Positions 54,130-62,362 of a stretch of 64,000 nt of DNA are shown here, one piece after another. The position numbers and the translations under genes are program-made. Under the pieces are notes generated by a model. That model made no database searches. It saw only the letters and a list, made by a program, of their open reading frames with translations, and was not told the origin of the DNA. The DNA is from CALBZE01 sp036381255 (GTDB lineage: Bacteria > Gemmatimonadota > Gemmatimonadetes > Longimicrobiales > RSA9): the NCBI GenBank assembly GCA_036381255.1, contig DASVDG010000114.1, forward strand, positions 62,001-126,000, in the 5' to 3' direction. Position 1 is the first letter of the stretch, and the number at the start of each line of letters is the position of its first letter.

Positions 54130-55791
54130 TCAGCGTTTGACCCGCTCGCCCTCGTCCTCGTAGCGGAACACCCACGCGGCGAGTCGGCCCGGGCGAAGCT
54201 GCCGCCGCCGCGCGCCCGGCTCGATGTCGGCGCGCGAGCCCTCCCCGGCCGAGGGTCCGGTCTCGAGCTCCGCCGCCATCGCGGCAAGGCGCTCGCGCCA
54301 GCGCGCCCAGTTCGACGGGCGCAGGTCGACCCAGCCGTTTTCCGCCAGCCGCGGGTCGTCCGGCCGCTGGTCCGGCTCGGGCGCGACCTTCAGCTCCGGA
54401 CCCCGCAGCATGCGCTCGCCATCCGCGAGCAGGATCGGCAGCCCGATCGACACGATCCGGACCCGCAGCTCGCGGTCTCCCTCGATCAGCTTCTCCGCCG
54501 CCTCCGCCGTTTGCGCCGGATCCAGCGCGGCCGCGGTTTCCAGGTCCGGGAAGAGCCGGGCAAGGATCGCGCCTTCGAACAGCAGCTTCGAAAGCCGCGG
54601 CGGGCCGAGGTTCTCGTACGCCACCGCGTAGATCCCGCGGTCGCGCTCGATCGACTCCATCCGCTCCAGCGCCGCCTCGCGCAGAACGCCGGCACGGTAC
54701 GTCGGGCCCGACGTGGCGGCGTCCAGCGCCGCGACCACGTCTCGCCCCGTCGGATGGCCGCGGATCTCGCGCTCCACGTTCTCCGCGATCTCCTCCGGCG
54801 TGATGAACTCCATCAGCCCGAGCGACGTCAACGCTTCGAACTCGCCCAGGCTGAACAGCCCGTTCTCGCCGGCGTCCAGGAAAACCCCCTCGAGCGTCCC
54901 GCCATCCGGCGAGTACGACCCCGCGGCGTCCGCGCCGAACGCGACGTCCAGCGGGACCGGGCGCGTCGCGTCGAACCGCTCGATCGGCCGACCCTTCCGA
55001 CGCACCTCGCCGAATCCGATCCGTTTCCAGCTGATCGCCGCCGTCGGCTTGATCTCCTTCACCGCCGGCGCCCCCGGCGTTCGCGCCATCAGGAAGAGGA
55101 ACAACGTGTGCGCTCCGGCCACGCCCGACTTCGCGAGCAGCATCCGGCTCGGCCGCTCCTCCGAATGCGTGAACGGGATGTTCAGCCCCATCCCGCCGGT
55201 CCCCGACGTCCCGATCTTCACGTAGACCGCCGTCCCGACCCGCTTCATCGATTCCAGCGCCACCTGCACATGGCGGATGAGTTGCGGCAGGTACAGCGTC
55301 GCGAGGTGCCGCTCGACCGCCTGGAGGTCGACCCCGGCGCCGTTCGCACCGCGCCGCAGCGCCGCCGCGCTGTCGAACACGTTCTGGTACGCCAGCGCCG
55401 TCGCCGTGTTGATGCAGTCCACGATGATCTCCGGCCGGTGACGCAGCACCAGCGCGCCGAGCGCCGAACGCTCCACGACCGCCGACGTGAGCTCGCCGTA
55501 GAGATCATCCAGCAGCCGCCCGCGCGCCTCGCCGTCCTCCAGCACGGACGACCGCGACCGGTCCTTGACCGGCTCCGGCAGGAAGATGTCGCCCCACTCG
55601 GCGACCAGCGACGTCGCCTCCGGGACGATCCCCTCCCCCCGCAGCGTGTCGACCGCGGCCTCGGCCTCGGCCTGCGTCAGCGCGCTGATCACCAGCGCGC
55701 GCGGCGAGTGGCGCAGCATGCGCCGCGCGACCGCGAGTCCGACCAGCCCCGACCCCCCCAGCAGCAGAATCGTCCGACCCTGAACATCCAT
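54130..55791 (-). CDS. Large Rossmann-fold (SDR/epimerase-like) protein of unknown function
   Basis: A 553-residue protein. Its N-terminus has a dinucleotide-binding motif (TILLLGGSGLVGLAVARRML). Other segments are PEIIVDCINTATALAYQNVF, VYVKIGTSGTGGMGLNIPFT and SGVAGAHTLFLFLMARTPGA. It is about twice the length of ordinary SDR enzymes, and the C-terminal half (about 300-553) has no motif I recognise. No Y-x3-K catalytic pair is obvious. It lies 88 bases upstream of moxR on the same strand, so co-transcription is possible. I cannot name the substrate. Confidence 0.6.
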   Translation of the reverse strand: MDVQGRTILLLGGSGLVGLAVARRMLRHSPRALVISALTQAEAEAAVDTLRGEGIVPEATSLVAEWGDIFLPEPVKDRSRSSVLEDGEARGRLLDDLYGELTSAVVERSALGALVLRHRPEIIVDCINTATALAYQNVFDSAAALRRGANGAGVDLQAVERHLATLYLPQLIRHVQVALESMKRVGTAVYVKIGTSGTGGMGLNIPFTHSEERPSRMLLAKSGVAGAHTLFLFLMARTPGAPAVKEIKPTAAISWKRIGFGEVRRKGRPIERFDATRPVPLDVAFGADAAGSYSPDGGTLEGVFLDAGENGLFSLGEFEALTSLGLMEFITPEEIAENVEREIRGHPTGRDVVAALDAATSGPTYRAGVLREAALERMESIERDRGIYAVAYENLGPPRLSKLLFEGAILARLFPDLETAAALDPAQTAEAAEKLIEGDRELRVRIVSIGLPILLADGERMLRGPELKVAPEPDQRPDDPRLAENGWVDLRPSNWARWRERLAAMAAELETGPSAGEGSRADIEPGARRRQLRPGRLAAWVFRYEDEGERVKR

Positions 55792-55905
55792 GCGTCTCCC
55801 CTGCCCCGTGCGAGCTCGTGGTTGTGTGCCGGCGCTCGGCCGGCGTGCATGAAATCGAACGTCCGATCGACGACCGGGCGCGGATCGGTGGGCGTGCGGT
55901 CCCGC

Positions 55906-56643
55906 CTACCGCGACCGACGACGGCCGACGGCGTCCAGCGCCCGGACCTCCCCGGGCTCCAGGTGCCGCCAGGCGCCCGGCGCGAGGTCGCCGAGGCGGA
56001 TCGGGCCGTACCGCATCCGGATCAGGCGGCGCACCGGGTGCCCGATCGCGCGGAACATGCGACGCACCTCGCGCTTGCGCCCCTCGCGCATCGTCAGACG
56101 GAGGCGGTCGAGGCCCGGCCGCGGTGGCGGCCGGCGCTCGACGGCCGCCGCGCGTGCCGTGCCGTCCTCCAGCTCGACCCCGCCGCGGAGGCGACGGATC
56201 CCGGCATCCGGGACGGCGCCATCCACCACCACCTCGTAGACCCGCTCCACGCCGTGCCGCGGGTGCAGCAGCCGGTTCGCGACGTCGCCCTGGTTCGTGA
56301 GCAGCAGGAGCCCCTCGCTGTCCACGTCGAGCCGACCGACGTGGAACAGCCCGCCGAACCGCTCGGGGAGCAGCTCGTAGATGGTCGGGCGCCCCTGCGG
56401 GTCCGACCGGGTCGAAACGTAGCCCGGCGGCTTGTGCAGCGCGATCCATGTCGGCGCGGCCGGCTCGACGGCATTCCCGTCGACGGCCACGCGGTCGCGC
56501 TCGGGGTCCACCTTCGTGCCGAGCTCCGTGACGACCCGGCCGTTGACGCGGACGCGGCCGTCACGGATCAGCGCCTCCGCGGCCCTCCGCGATGCGACGC
56601 CGGCGCGGGAGAGGAATTTCTGGAGCCGCATCGGGCCGGTCAA
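55906..56643 (-). CDS. rluB: Pseudouridine synthase, RsuA/RluB family
   Basis: Isomerises a uridine in rRNA. The 245-residue protein has an S4 RNA-binding domain (about 5-60; MRLQKFLSRAGVASRRAAEA) and the catalytic domain with the Asp in FHVGRLDVDSEGLLLLTNQG. The RsuA/RluB/RluE/RluF-type C-terminal MREGRKREVRRMFRAIGHPV follows. The TTG at 56641-56643 has GGGAGG five bases upstream; the ATG four codons later lacks such spacing, so I kept TTG. It follows scpB by 19 bases, a widely conserved scpA-scpB-rluB order. Target position is inferred. Confidence 0.9.
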   Translation of the reverse strand: MTGPMRLQKFLSRAGVASRRAAEALIRDGRVRVNGRVVTELGTKVDPERDRVAVDGNAVEPAAPTWIALHKPPGYVSTRSDPQGRPTIYELLPERFGGLFHVGRLDVDSEGLLLLTNQGDVANRLLHPRHGVERVYEVVVDGAVPDAGIRRLRGGVELEDGTARAAAVERRPPPRPGLDRLRLTMREGRKREVRRMFRAIGHPVRRLIRMRYGPIRLGDLAPGAWRHLEPGEVRALDAVGRRRSR

Positions 56644-56662
56644 AAGATCCTCCCGCGGCAGA

Positions 56663-57349
56663 TCAACCGCCGACCGCGCCGTCCTCCGGTTCGTCGGTGA
56701 CCGGTGCGTCCGCTGCCGCCGCGTCGGCGGCGCCCGCTTCCAGCGTGTCCCGCACCGGCTCCGCCGCCGCGGATGGCGCCGCCGCGTCCACCGCCGCGCC
56801 CGGGCCCCCGCCGTTGCGCTGCGCCTGCGCGCTGAGCACGACGGGCAGCTCCTCGGGGCGCGGCAGGTCCTCGAGCGACCGGAAACCGAAGTGTTCGAGG
56901 AATTGGGTCGTGGTCCCGTACAGCAGCGGGCGGCCGAGACCGTCGCCGCGGCCGACGGGCGTGATCAGCTCGCGCTCCTGGAGCGTGCGCAGCACGCCCG
57001 CCGAGCCGACGCCCCGGATCTCCTCGATCTCCGCGCGCCCGATCGGCTGCCGGTAGGCGATGATCGCGAGCACCTCGAGCGCCGCGACCGACAGCCGCGC
57101 CGTGTGCACCACAGTGTCGAACCGTTCCAGGTACGGCGCGAACTCTGGCCGCGTCATGAGCTGGTACCCGCCCGCGACTTCGTAGATCTGGAACGCGCGG
57201 CCGTCGCGCTCGTACTCCATGCGCAGCGCGTGAAGCGCGGCCTCGACCGCCGCCTCGTCCAGCGACTCGTCCGCGGAGGCCATGTCGCCCGCCGTCAGCG
57301 GCGCGTCGCTCGCGAACAGCAGCGCCTCAATGATCTGCGTCGGCTGCAT
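56663..57349 (-). CDS. scpB: Segregation and condensation protein B
   Basis: The ScpB kleisin-binding subunit of the SMC condensin. The 228-residue protein has two winged-helix domains: IIEALLFASDAPLTAGDMA, then LSVAALEVLAIIAYRQPIGR, AEIEEIRGVGSAGVLRTLQE and TTTQFLEHFGFRSLEDLP. The C-terminal ~60 residues are Ala/Pro-rich and variable. The start overlaps scpA by 23 bases. Confidence 0.95.
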   Translation of the reverse strand: MQPTQIIEALLFASDAPLTAGDMASADESLDEAAVEAALHALRMEYERDGRAFQIYEVAGGYQLMTRPEFAPYLERFDTVVHTARLSVAALEVLAIIAYRQPIGRAEIEEIRGVGSAGVLRTLQERELITPVGRGDGLGRPLLYGTTTQFLEHFGFRSLEDLPRPEELPVVLSAQAQRNGGGPGAAVDAAAPSAAAEPVRDTLEAGAADAAAADAPVTDEPEDGAVGG

Positions 57350-58091
57350 CGGGTGTGCTTCCGTTCCGTCGATAGAGCCAGATCGGGGCGAACGGCTCGC
57401 TCTGCCGCAGCGCCAGCGAGCGCCGCTTCGCCAGCTCCAGGCTCGCCATGAAGGTGACGACCGCGTGCATGCGATCCCTGAACGGCGCGACCAGACGGTG
57501 GAACTCCACGCGCGCGAGACGGCGGAGCGCCGCGACGATCAGCTCGATCTTCTCCTCGATCGGCACCAGCCGCGGCGTGACCCGGTGCTCCGGCGGCGGC
57601 CCGCTCCGGTCCTCCAGTCTCAGCGCCGCCGCCCAGAGCTCCTCCCACGTGAGCTCGAGCGTGACCTCGACCTCCGGCTCCGGTCGCGGCGGGACGTACC
57701 CCCGCGGGTAATGCCGCAGCCGCTCCAGCTCCGCGGCCTCGAGTCGCTTCGCCGCTTCGCGGAAGTGCTCGTACTCGAGCAGCCGCCGCACCAGCTCCGC
57801 GCGCGGGTCCTCCAGCTCCCCGTCGTCGCCGGCGCGGCGCGGCATCAACATCTGCGCCTTGATCCGCACCAGCAGCGCCGCCGTCTCCAGGAACTCGCCC
57901 GCCCGGTCCAGCCCCAGCGCCTCCACGCCCTCGATCGCCCGGAGGAACTGCGCCGTGATCCGCGCGATCGGGATGTCGAAGATGTCGATGTCCTGCTCGC
58001 GGATCAGGTGCAGCAGCAGGTCCAGCGGCCCGTGGAAGCGGTCCAGCTCCACGATGAACGCCGCGTCACCCGTCTCCTGTCGCCGCTCCAT
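57327..58091 (-). CDS. scpA: Segregation and condensation protein A
   Basis: The kleisin of the bacterial SMC-ScpAB complex. The 254 residues show the N-terminal SMC-contacting helix pattern (FIVELDRFHGPLDLLLHLIR; EQDIDIFDIPIARITAQFL), EFLETAALLVRIKAQMLMPR, a variable acidic linker, and a C-terminal winged helix with VVTFMASLELAKRRSLALRQ. It directly follows the site-2 protease gene (1 base after its stop region) and overlaps scpB. Confidence 0.95.
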   Translation of the reverse strand: MERRQETGDAAFIVELDRFHGPLDLLLHLIREQDIDIFDIPIARITAQFLRAIEGVEALGLDRAGEFLETAALLVRIKAQMLMPRRAGDDGELEDPRAELVRRLLEYEHFREAAKRLEAAELERLRHYPRGYVPPRPEPEVEVTLELTWEELWAAALRLEDRSGPPPEHRVTPRLVPIEEKIELIVAALRRLARVEFHRLVAPFRDRMHAVVTFMASLELAKRRSLALRQSEPFAPIWLYRRNGSTPDAADADH

Positions 58092-58748
58092 TCAGACCCA
58101 GAGCCGGATGAACGCCTCGGACAGATCCTGCAACGCGCGCACCGGCCACGAGACCACGACCAGCACCGACGGCGCGAACAGGAGGATCGCCAGCAGGATC
58201 AGGATGCCGTACCGGCTGAGCTCGCGGTAGCGCGCGCCCAGCCGCGGCGGCAGGAGATGGTAGACCACGTGCGATCCGTCCAGCGGCGGAATCGGGATCA
58301 GGTTGAAGAACACCAGCACCAGGTTGATCAGCACGCCGTACCGCGCCATGTCCACCAGGATCCCGACGCTCGGCCCCAGCACGGGCGCCGCGCGGCCCAG
58401 GTGGATCAGCAGCACCACGACGACCGTGAACACGATCGCCAGGCAGAAGTTCGCCGCGACCCCTGCCAGCGACACCAGGATGTCGCCGCGTCGGTAGTTC
58501 CGGAAGTTCCGCGGATTGATCGGCACCGGCCGCGCCCAGCCGAAGATGACTCCCGCCTGCGTGAACGCGAGCAGGAGCGGGAACAGGACGCTGCCGAAAG
58601 GGTCGATGTGCGGCAGCGGATTCAACGTGATCCGCCCCAGCATCGCGGCCGTGGGATCGCCCTGCTTCAGCGCCACCCACCCGTGCGCGACCTCGTGGAT
58701 GACCACGGAGAGCAGCAGCACCGGCAGGGCGACCAGAAAGCTTTCCAT
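58092..58748 (-). CDS. Site-2 protease family (M50) membrane metalloprotease
   Basis: A 218-residue intramembrane protease-like protein with about six hydrophobic helices. Zinc ligands are HEVAHG near residue 19 and the Asp in FFNLIPIPPLDGSHVV near 163. The family is the small rhomboid-like/S2P group commonly found beside scpA. I chose the ATG at 58746-58748 (MESFLVALPV). A GTG 16 codons upstream gives a longer frame, and neither start has a strong ribosome site. First gene of the protease-scpA-scpB-rluB run. Confidence 0.88.
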   Translation of the reverse strand: MESFLVALPVLLLSVVIHEVAHGWVALKQGDPTAAMLGRITLNPLPHIDPFGSVLFPLLLAFTQAGVIFGWARPVPINPRNFRNYRRGDILVSLAGVAANFCLAIVFTVVVVLLIHLGRAAPVLGPSVGILVDMARYGVLINLVLVFFNLIPIPPLDGSHVVYHLLPPRLGARYRELSRYGILILLAILLFAPSVLVVVSWPVRALQDLSEAFIRLWV

Positions 58749-58825
58749 AGGGGAGTAAGCTAACCACGGCGGCCCGTACCACGCCACCCCCGACACGGGG
58801 CGGCCGTGCCCCCTGGAAATTTCCG

Positions 58826-58854
58826 TTGCGCCCCGTGGCCGCCATGATTATGGT
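58826..58854 (+). promoter_or_regulatory. Possible promoter of the lipoprotein-FIMAH gene pair
   Basis: TTGCGC (58826-58831) and TATGGT (58849-58854) at 17-base spacing, 140 bases before the ATG at 58996. Both boxes are imperfect. Confidence 0.35.
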
Positions 58855-58995
58855 GTGGCTGTCGGGTCCGCACGATCGACGCTCGGGCAGATCCCGATCG
58901 TGCACTCGACGCTGCCGGCGGACGTCTCCCCTCTCGTTCCCCGCCCTGCCGGTCGCCTTGCCATCCCAACCCATCGGTGGACAGGAGCGATCCAC

Positions 58996-59291
58996 ATGCC
59001 GCACGCGCGGTGGCGACACCGGCCGGCGCACGCCGGCGCGGTTGCCGTATGCGTGGGCGCACTCCTCTTCGCCTGTGACCGATCGATGCCGATCGATCCC
59101 GATCGGCCACGTTTGTGGCCAACGTGATGGTCTACTTCGGCGGGGGCGGATCCGCCCGCACCGAAAGCAACCGTCGCGTAATGGAACGCCACTGCGCCAA
59201 ATACGAACTCGAACGCGTCAAGACCGTTTGCGAGGTTCACAATGGGAACCAGTTCCACACATTCGTCGCTCGAACTCACCGCAACCGGTGA
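58996..59291 (+). pseudogene. Small lipoprotein gene interrupted by a frameshift
   Basis: An ATG with AGGAG nine bases upstream opens a frame with an export signal and clear lipobox (VGALLFAC, Cys at ~27), but it stops after 43 codons at 59125-59127. A second frame, open from before 59106 to TGA 59289-59291, reads ATFVANVMVYFGGGGSARTE and then NRRVMERHCAKYELERVKTV. Adding one G near 59103-59108 joins the two into one ~98-residue lipoprotein. The final TGA is followed by G and the ATG of the next gene, so translation was coupled. It is either a true frameshift or a sequencing error. Confidence 0.5.
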
Positions 59292-59292
59292 G

Positions 59293-60225
59293 ATGGTGAA
59301 GTACGTGGTCGGTTGGGCAAGGCGACCGGTCGCTGTCGCGGCGCTCGCGCTCCTGATGCCGGCTGGCCTCAAAGCACAACAGGTCCGGCAGGACCCTGCG
59401 ACCGGTCACTACTACGTGACCGTCTACGACGACGCCCGCCAGCCGGTGGAGATCCTGGTGGAGTCGGCCGGCCTGGTGGAGTTTCTGGTCGCGCCAATGA
59501 TTCGCTCTACAACGGTTGGATTCCATTACACGTACGACATCAAGGTCGCTCAGTCGAGCCGACAGGCTCTGGGGACATTTCAGCTCGACTGCCCGGCTTC
59601 AGACACGGCGATCCAGAACCTCTCCGCCACCGCAATCGATGAGGGCGACGAACTGTGGACGGACTTGGTCGAGTGGGCGGACCTGCCATCGTGCTTCGTG
59701 GAACTCGGCGCGATTCCACTCCCGGCTGGTGAACGTTTGCGAGCCGAGTTCGACTCGGTTCTCCTCCCGGCCATCGGCGAGGCCCGTGGCCTGGGCGCCG
59801 TGCGTGGCATCAGTTGGCCGACGAGCGATCCCATCCCCGAGAACGATGCCGCCCGCGAGTTCGTCCGCAGTGTGCAGGGCTTCACCGGCGGCTGGAAAGC
59901 TGTACCCACGATCGTCCCTGCCCGCGACCCGGCGCTGCTCGATGACCCGACCGCCTGGATGGGTATCCTCCGCGCCGACCTCGACCGCGCCTGCACCGAC
60001 CTCGCCTGGATCACGAACTCCGGCGTCTGCCGCAGCCTCCAGGCCAAGCTCGACGCCGCCGCGCGGGCGCTCGAGCGCGGGCAGCCGGGGGCCGCCCGCG
60101 GCCCGCTGGCGAGCTTCCTCCAGGAGCTGGACGCGGAGCACGGCGCAGGGCCCGGCAAGCACGTGAGCGACAACGCCTACTGGCTGCTCAAGATCAACGT
60201 CGAGTACCTGATCGAGCGACTGTAG
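59293..60225 (+). CDS. Secreted protein with C-terminal FIMAH-type domain
   Basis: A 310-residue exported protein: signal peptide (residues ~1-29, ending GLKAQQ), then an uncharacterised beta-rich region (about 30-200; HYYVTVYDDARQPVEILVES). A C-terminal helical module (about 235-310) follows: DLAWITNSGVCRSLQAKLDA, ARALERGQPGAARGPLASFL, QELDAEHGAGPGKHVSDNAY and IEYLIERL-like end. This module matches the FIMAH domain found at the end of many secreted enzymes and adhesins. Function unknown. It starts two bases after the preceding stop. Confidence 0.65.
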   Translation: MVKYVVGWARRPVAVAALALLMPAGLKAQQVRQDPATGHYYVTVYDDARQPVEILVESAGLVEFLVAPMIRSTTVGFHYTYDIKVAQSSRQALGTFQLDCPASDTAIQNLSATAIDEGDELWTDLVEWADLPSCFVELGAIPLPAGERLRAEFDSVLLPAIGEARGLGAVRGISWPTSDPIPENDAAREFVRSVQGFTGGWKAVPTIVPARDPALLDDPTAWMGILRADLDRACTDLAWITNSGVCRSLQAKLDAAARALERGQPGAARGPLASFLQELDAEHGAGPGKHVSDNAYWLLKINVEYLIERL

Positions 60226-60413
60226 CAGGGCCCCGCACCGGCCGCCCGGGCCGCGCCCATCGCATCGACGGGCCGGAAGGGCCGTGGCAAAGAAGCGTGA
60301 CCCAATGGTGCGGCGCGAATCCTGGGATTCGAGCACGCGAGCGCTCGGCGGGCACACCCCGCCGGGCGCTCTGGCCGCACGACCATCGTGGCATCGCGCC
60401 TCGACCCGATAGG

Positions 60414-60442
60414 TTGACAGCTCGCTTGCACCACTTTAGCTT
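60414..60442 (+). promoter_or_regulatory. Promoter of rpsT
   Basis: TTGACA (60414-60419) and TAGCTT (60437-60442) with 17-base spacing. A small GTGTT...AACAC hairpin lies in the ~50-base leader. The stretch 60226-60413 holds no other recognisable element. Confidence 0.6.
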
Positions 60443-60500
60443 ACAAGGCTAGGTGTTTACGGTAACACACGAACCCCGTGAGTGAGCTGGGGAGGATCGG

Positions 60501-60764
60501 TTGGCGAATTCGAGGAGTGCGGAAAAGCGGATCCGTCAGGCGGAGAAGCGGCGGCTTCACAACCGCGCACAGCGTTCGCGGCTCAAGACCGCGATCAAGA
60601 AGGTCCACGCCGCGACCGAGGCCGGCGATGCCGTGACGGCGTACCGGGAGACCGCGGCGATGCTCGACCGGCTGGCCACCCGCCGGGTGATTCACCCGAA
60701 CAAGGCCGCGCGCAAGAAGTCGCAGCTCGCGAAGAAGGTCCTCGCCCTCGGCGGACAGCCCTGA
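60501..60764 (+). CDS. rpsT: 30S ribosomal protein S20 (UUG start)
   Basis: An 87-residue, lysine/arginine-rich helical protein with the S20 pattern ANSRSAEKRIRQAEKRRLHN and SRLKTAIKKVHAA; the end has HPNKAARKKSQLAKKV. The start codon is TTG at 60501-60503, five bases after GGGGAGGATC. E. coli rpsT also starts with UUG, where it is part of S20 self-repression, so the weak start may be conserved for control. It stands alone between promoter and terminator. Confidence 0.96.
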   Translation: MANSRSAEKRIRQAEKRRLHNRAQRSRLKTAIKKVHAATEAGDAVTAYRETAAMLDRLATRRVIHPNKAARKKSQLAKKVLALGGQP

Positions 60765-60839
60765 TCGTCTCTTTCGAGGACGGCGTCGCGGCGGATTCGA
60801 GGATGGCGCTCCCGAGGCGCAGCCGGACGAACATGTGAG

Positions 60840-60864
60840 AAACCCGCCTGTACGGCGGGTTTTT
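60840..60864 (+). terminator. Terminator of rpsT
   Basis: A 9-base-pair stem (60840-60848 with 60854-60862), 5-base loop and a run of T to 60864, about 75 bases after the rpsT stop. Confidence 0.8.
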
Positions 60865-60977
60865 CCGTATCAGCCACCGGACGCGGCCGACCGAGCACCG
60901 GGCCCCGCCGGGCAGGCGCACGCCGGGGATCCGACGGAGGGGCCTGCACGCCCGCCACCGCCGGATCACAAAACCCC

Positions 60978-61038
60978 ACTCCGTTCCCCTTCCCGGCCGT
61001 CCGGTTCGGAACCGGATCGGAATCGGAACGGGAGGAGT
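60978..61038. repeat. Palindromic intergenic element related to the one at 23446-23530
   Basis: ACTCCGTTCC (60978-60987) can pair with GGAACG...GGAGT (61025-61038) with a 3-base bulge; a CCGGTTC-G-GAACCGG palindrome lies inside (61001-61015). The core 60982-61002 matches 23461-23481 at 20 of 21 bases. On the minus strand four T residues follow (60970-60973), so the element may also terminate the yhaM-like transcript. Confidence 0.55.
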
Positions 61039-61056
61039 GCGACGCGAGCCCGGTAC

Positions 61057-62358
61057 TCAGGCCCCGAAGAGGTCCAGCGTATCCGGTGAGAACTGCGGGA
61101 TCGAGCGGCGCTCCGCCTCGGCCGGCGAGGGGTCGCTCGGCGCCGGGCCATCCTGCGCGGGCCCCGATGCGACGGCTCCGGCGTCCGCATCGCCGGTTTC
61201 GGCGTGCGCCGCAGCGACGCCCCGTGGCTCGACGGATGCGGCACTGACGCCCCCCGCCTCGCACGCCTCCGCTTCCGTCGCATCCGTTCCGGCGGCCTCC
61301 GCCCGGACCGGATTCTGCGCCGGGAGGTCGGTCGCTGCGCCCTGCGTTCCCGCGGCGTCCAGGTGGTGCAGGAAGGCGCGGCCGAAGGACGGGTCGTAGC
61401 CGGTCCACCCCTTCTCGGACGCGGCGACGAGGGCGAGCGCCTGGTGCATCTTGGCGTCGAGGTCGTCGACGTAGTGGAGGAGCAGCGCCTCGAGCGTCAT
61501 CGGGACCTTGGGGCTCTGCCACTCGTACTTCCCCTGGTGGCTCGCCACGAGGTGCTGGAGCAGCAGCGCCCGCTGCTCGGTGAGCTCCGGCACCTCCCGC
61601 GCGGCATCCCGCACCATCTGGATCCCGAGCACGATGTGCCCGAGCAGGTTTCCCTCGTCGGTGTACGGGAACCCGCCGGCGATGCCGATCTCCCGTGTCT
61701 TGCCGATGTCGTGGACGAGCGCGCCCGCCACGAGCAGGTCGCGGTCGAGCGCGGCGCCGTAGTGGCGCGCGAGGGCGCTGCACACCCACGCCACCGAGAC
61801 GGTGTGTTCGAGGAGCCCGCCGATGTACGCGTGGTGGTTGCGTTTCGCGGCCGGCGCGCGGCGAAACGCGCGCCCCGTCTCGGAGTCGCGGCCGAGCAGC
61901 CGCTCGAGCAACGCGTTCAGCGCAGGGTCCTCGACGGACGCGATCAGCGCGTCCAGCTCGGACTCGAGCCGGTCGAGGTCGTGCTTCGTGCGGGGCAGGA
62001 ACAGCTCGAGGTCCTCGGCGGCGACGTCGAGCGGCGCGATCTCTTCGACCTTGAGCTGCCGCTGCCCGCGGAACGACTCGACCCGGCCGCGCACGCCGAC
62101 GAAGTCGCCCTCGGCGACGCGGTCGTGCACGCGCTCGGCGTCGTCCCAGACGCGCCCTTCGATCTCGCCGCTGCGGTCGCAGAGCTGGAGCCGCAGGTAC
62201 GGCTTGTCGTTCTTGGTCCTGCCGAGCTGCTTGCTCGCCACGCAGTAGCACGCCACCAGCCGCTCGCCCTCGGCGACCTCGTCGAGCGCGGGCCACGGGA
62301 ACGCCCCGCCGTCGAGCCACTCCCGCGGCGTGGATTGCGATGCGGCGCCTCCGGCCAC
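61057..62358 (-). CDS. YhaM-like 3'-5' exoribonuclease (OB fold + HD domain)
   Basis: A 433-residue protein. An N-terminal OB fold (about 30-115; YCVASKQLGRTKNDKPYLRL) precedes an HD phosphohydrolase domain (about 165-310) with NHHAYIGGLLEHTVSVAWVC and AGALVHDIGKTREI. LVASHQGKYEWQSPKVPMTL and LHYVDDLDAKMHQ follow. These are YhaM features; YhaM degrades RNA/ssDNA with Mn2+. The last ~95 residues are Ala/Glu-rich and unlike Bacillus YhaM. The start is GTG, 4 bases after the pyrC stop. Confidence 0.85.
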   Translation of the reverse strand: MAGGAASQSTPREWLDGGAFPWPALDEVAEGERLVACYCVASKQLGRTKNDKPYLRLQLCDRSGEIEGRVWDDAERVHDRVAEGDFVGVRGRVESFRGQRQLKVEEIAPLDVAAEDLELFLPRTKHDLDRLESELDALIASVEDPALNALLERLLGRDSETGRAFRRAPAAKRNHHAYIGGLLEHTVSVAWVCSALARHYGAALDRDLLVAGALVHDIGKTREIGIAGGFPYTDEGNLLGHIVLGIQMVRDAAREVPELTEQRALLLQHLVASHQGKYEWQSPKVPMTLEALLLHYVDDLDAKMHQALALVAASEKGWTGYDPSFGRAFLHHLDAAGTQGAATDLPAQNPVRAEAAGTDATEAEACEAGGVSAASVEPRGVAAAHAETGDADAGAVASGPAQDGPAPSDPSPAEAERRSIPQFSPDTLDLFGA

Positions 62359-62362
62359 CGGC

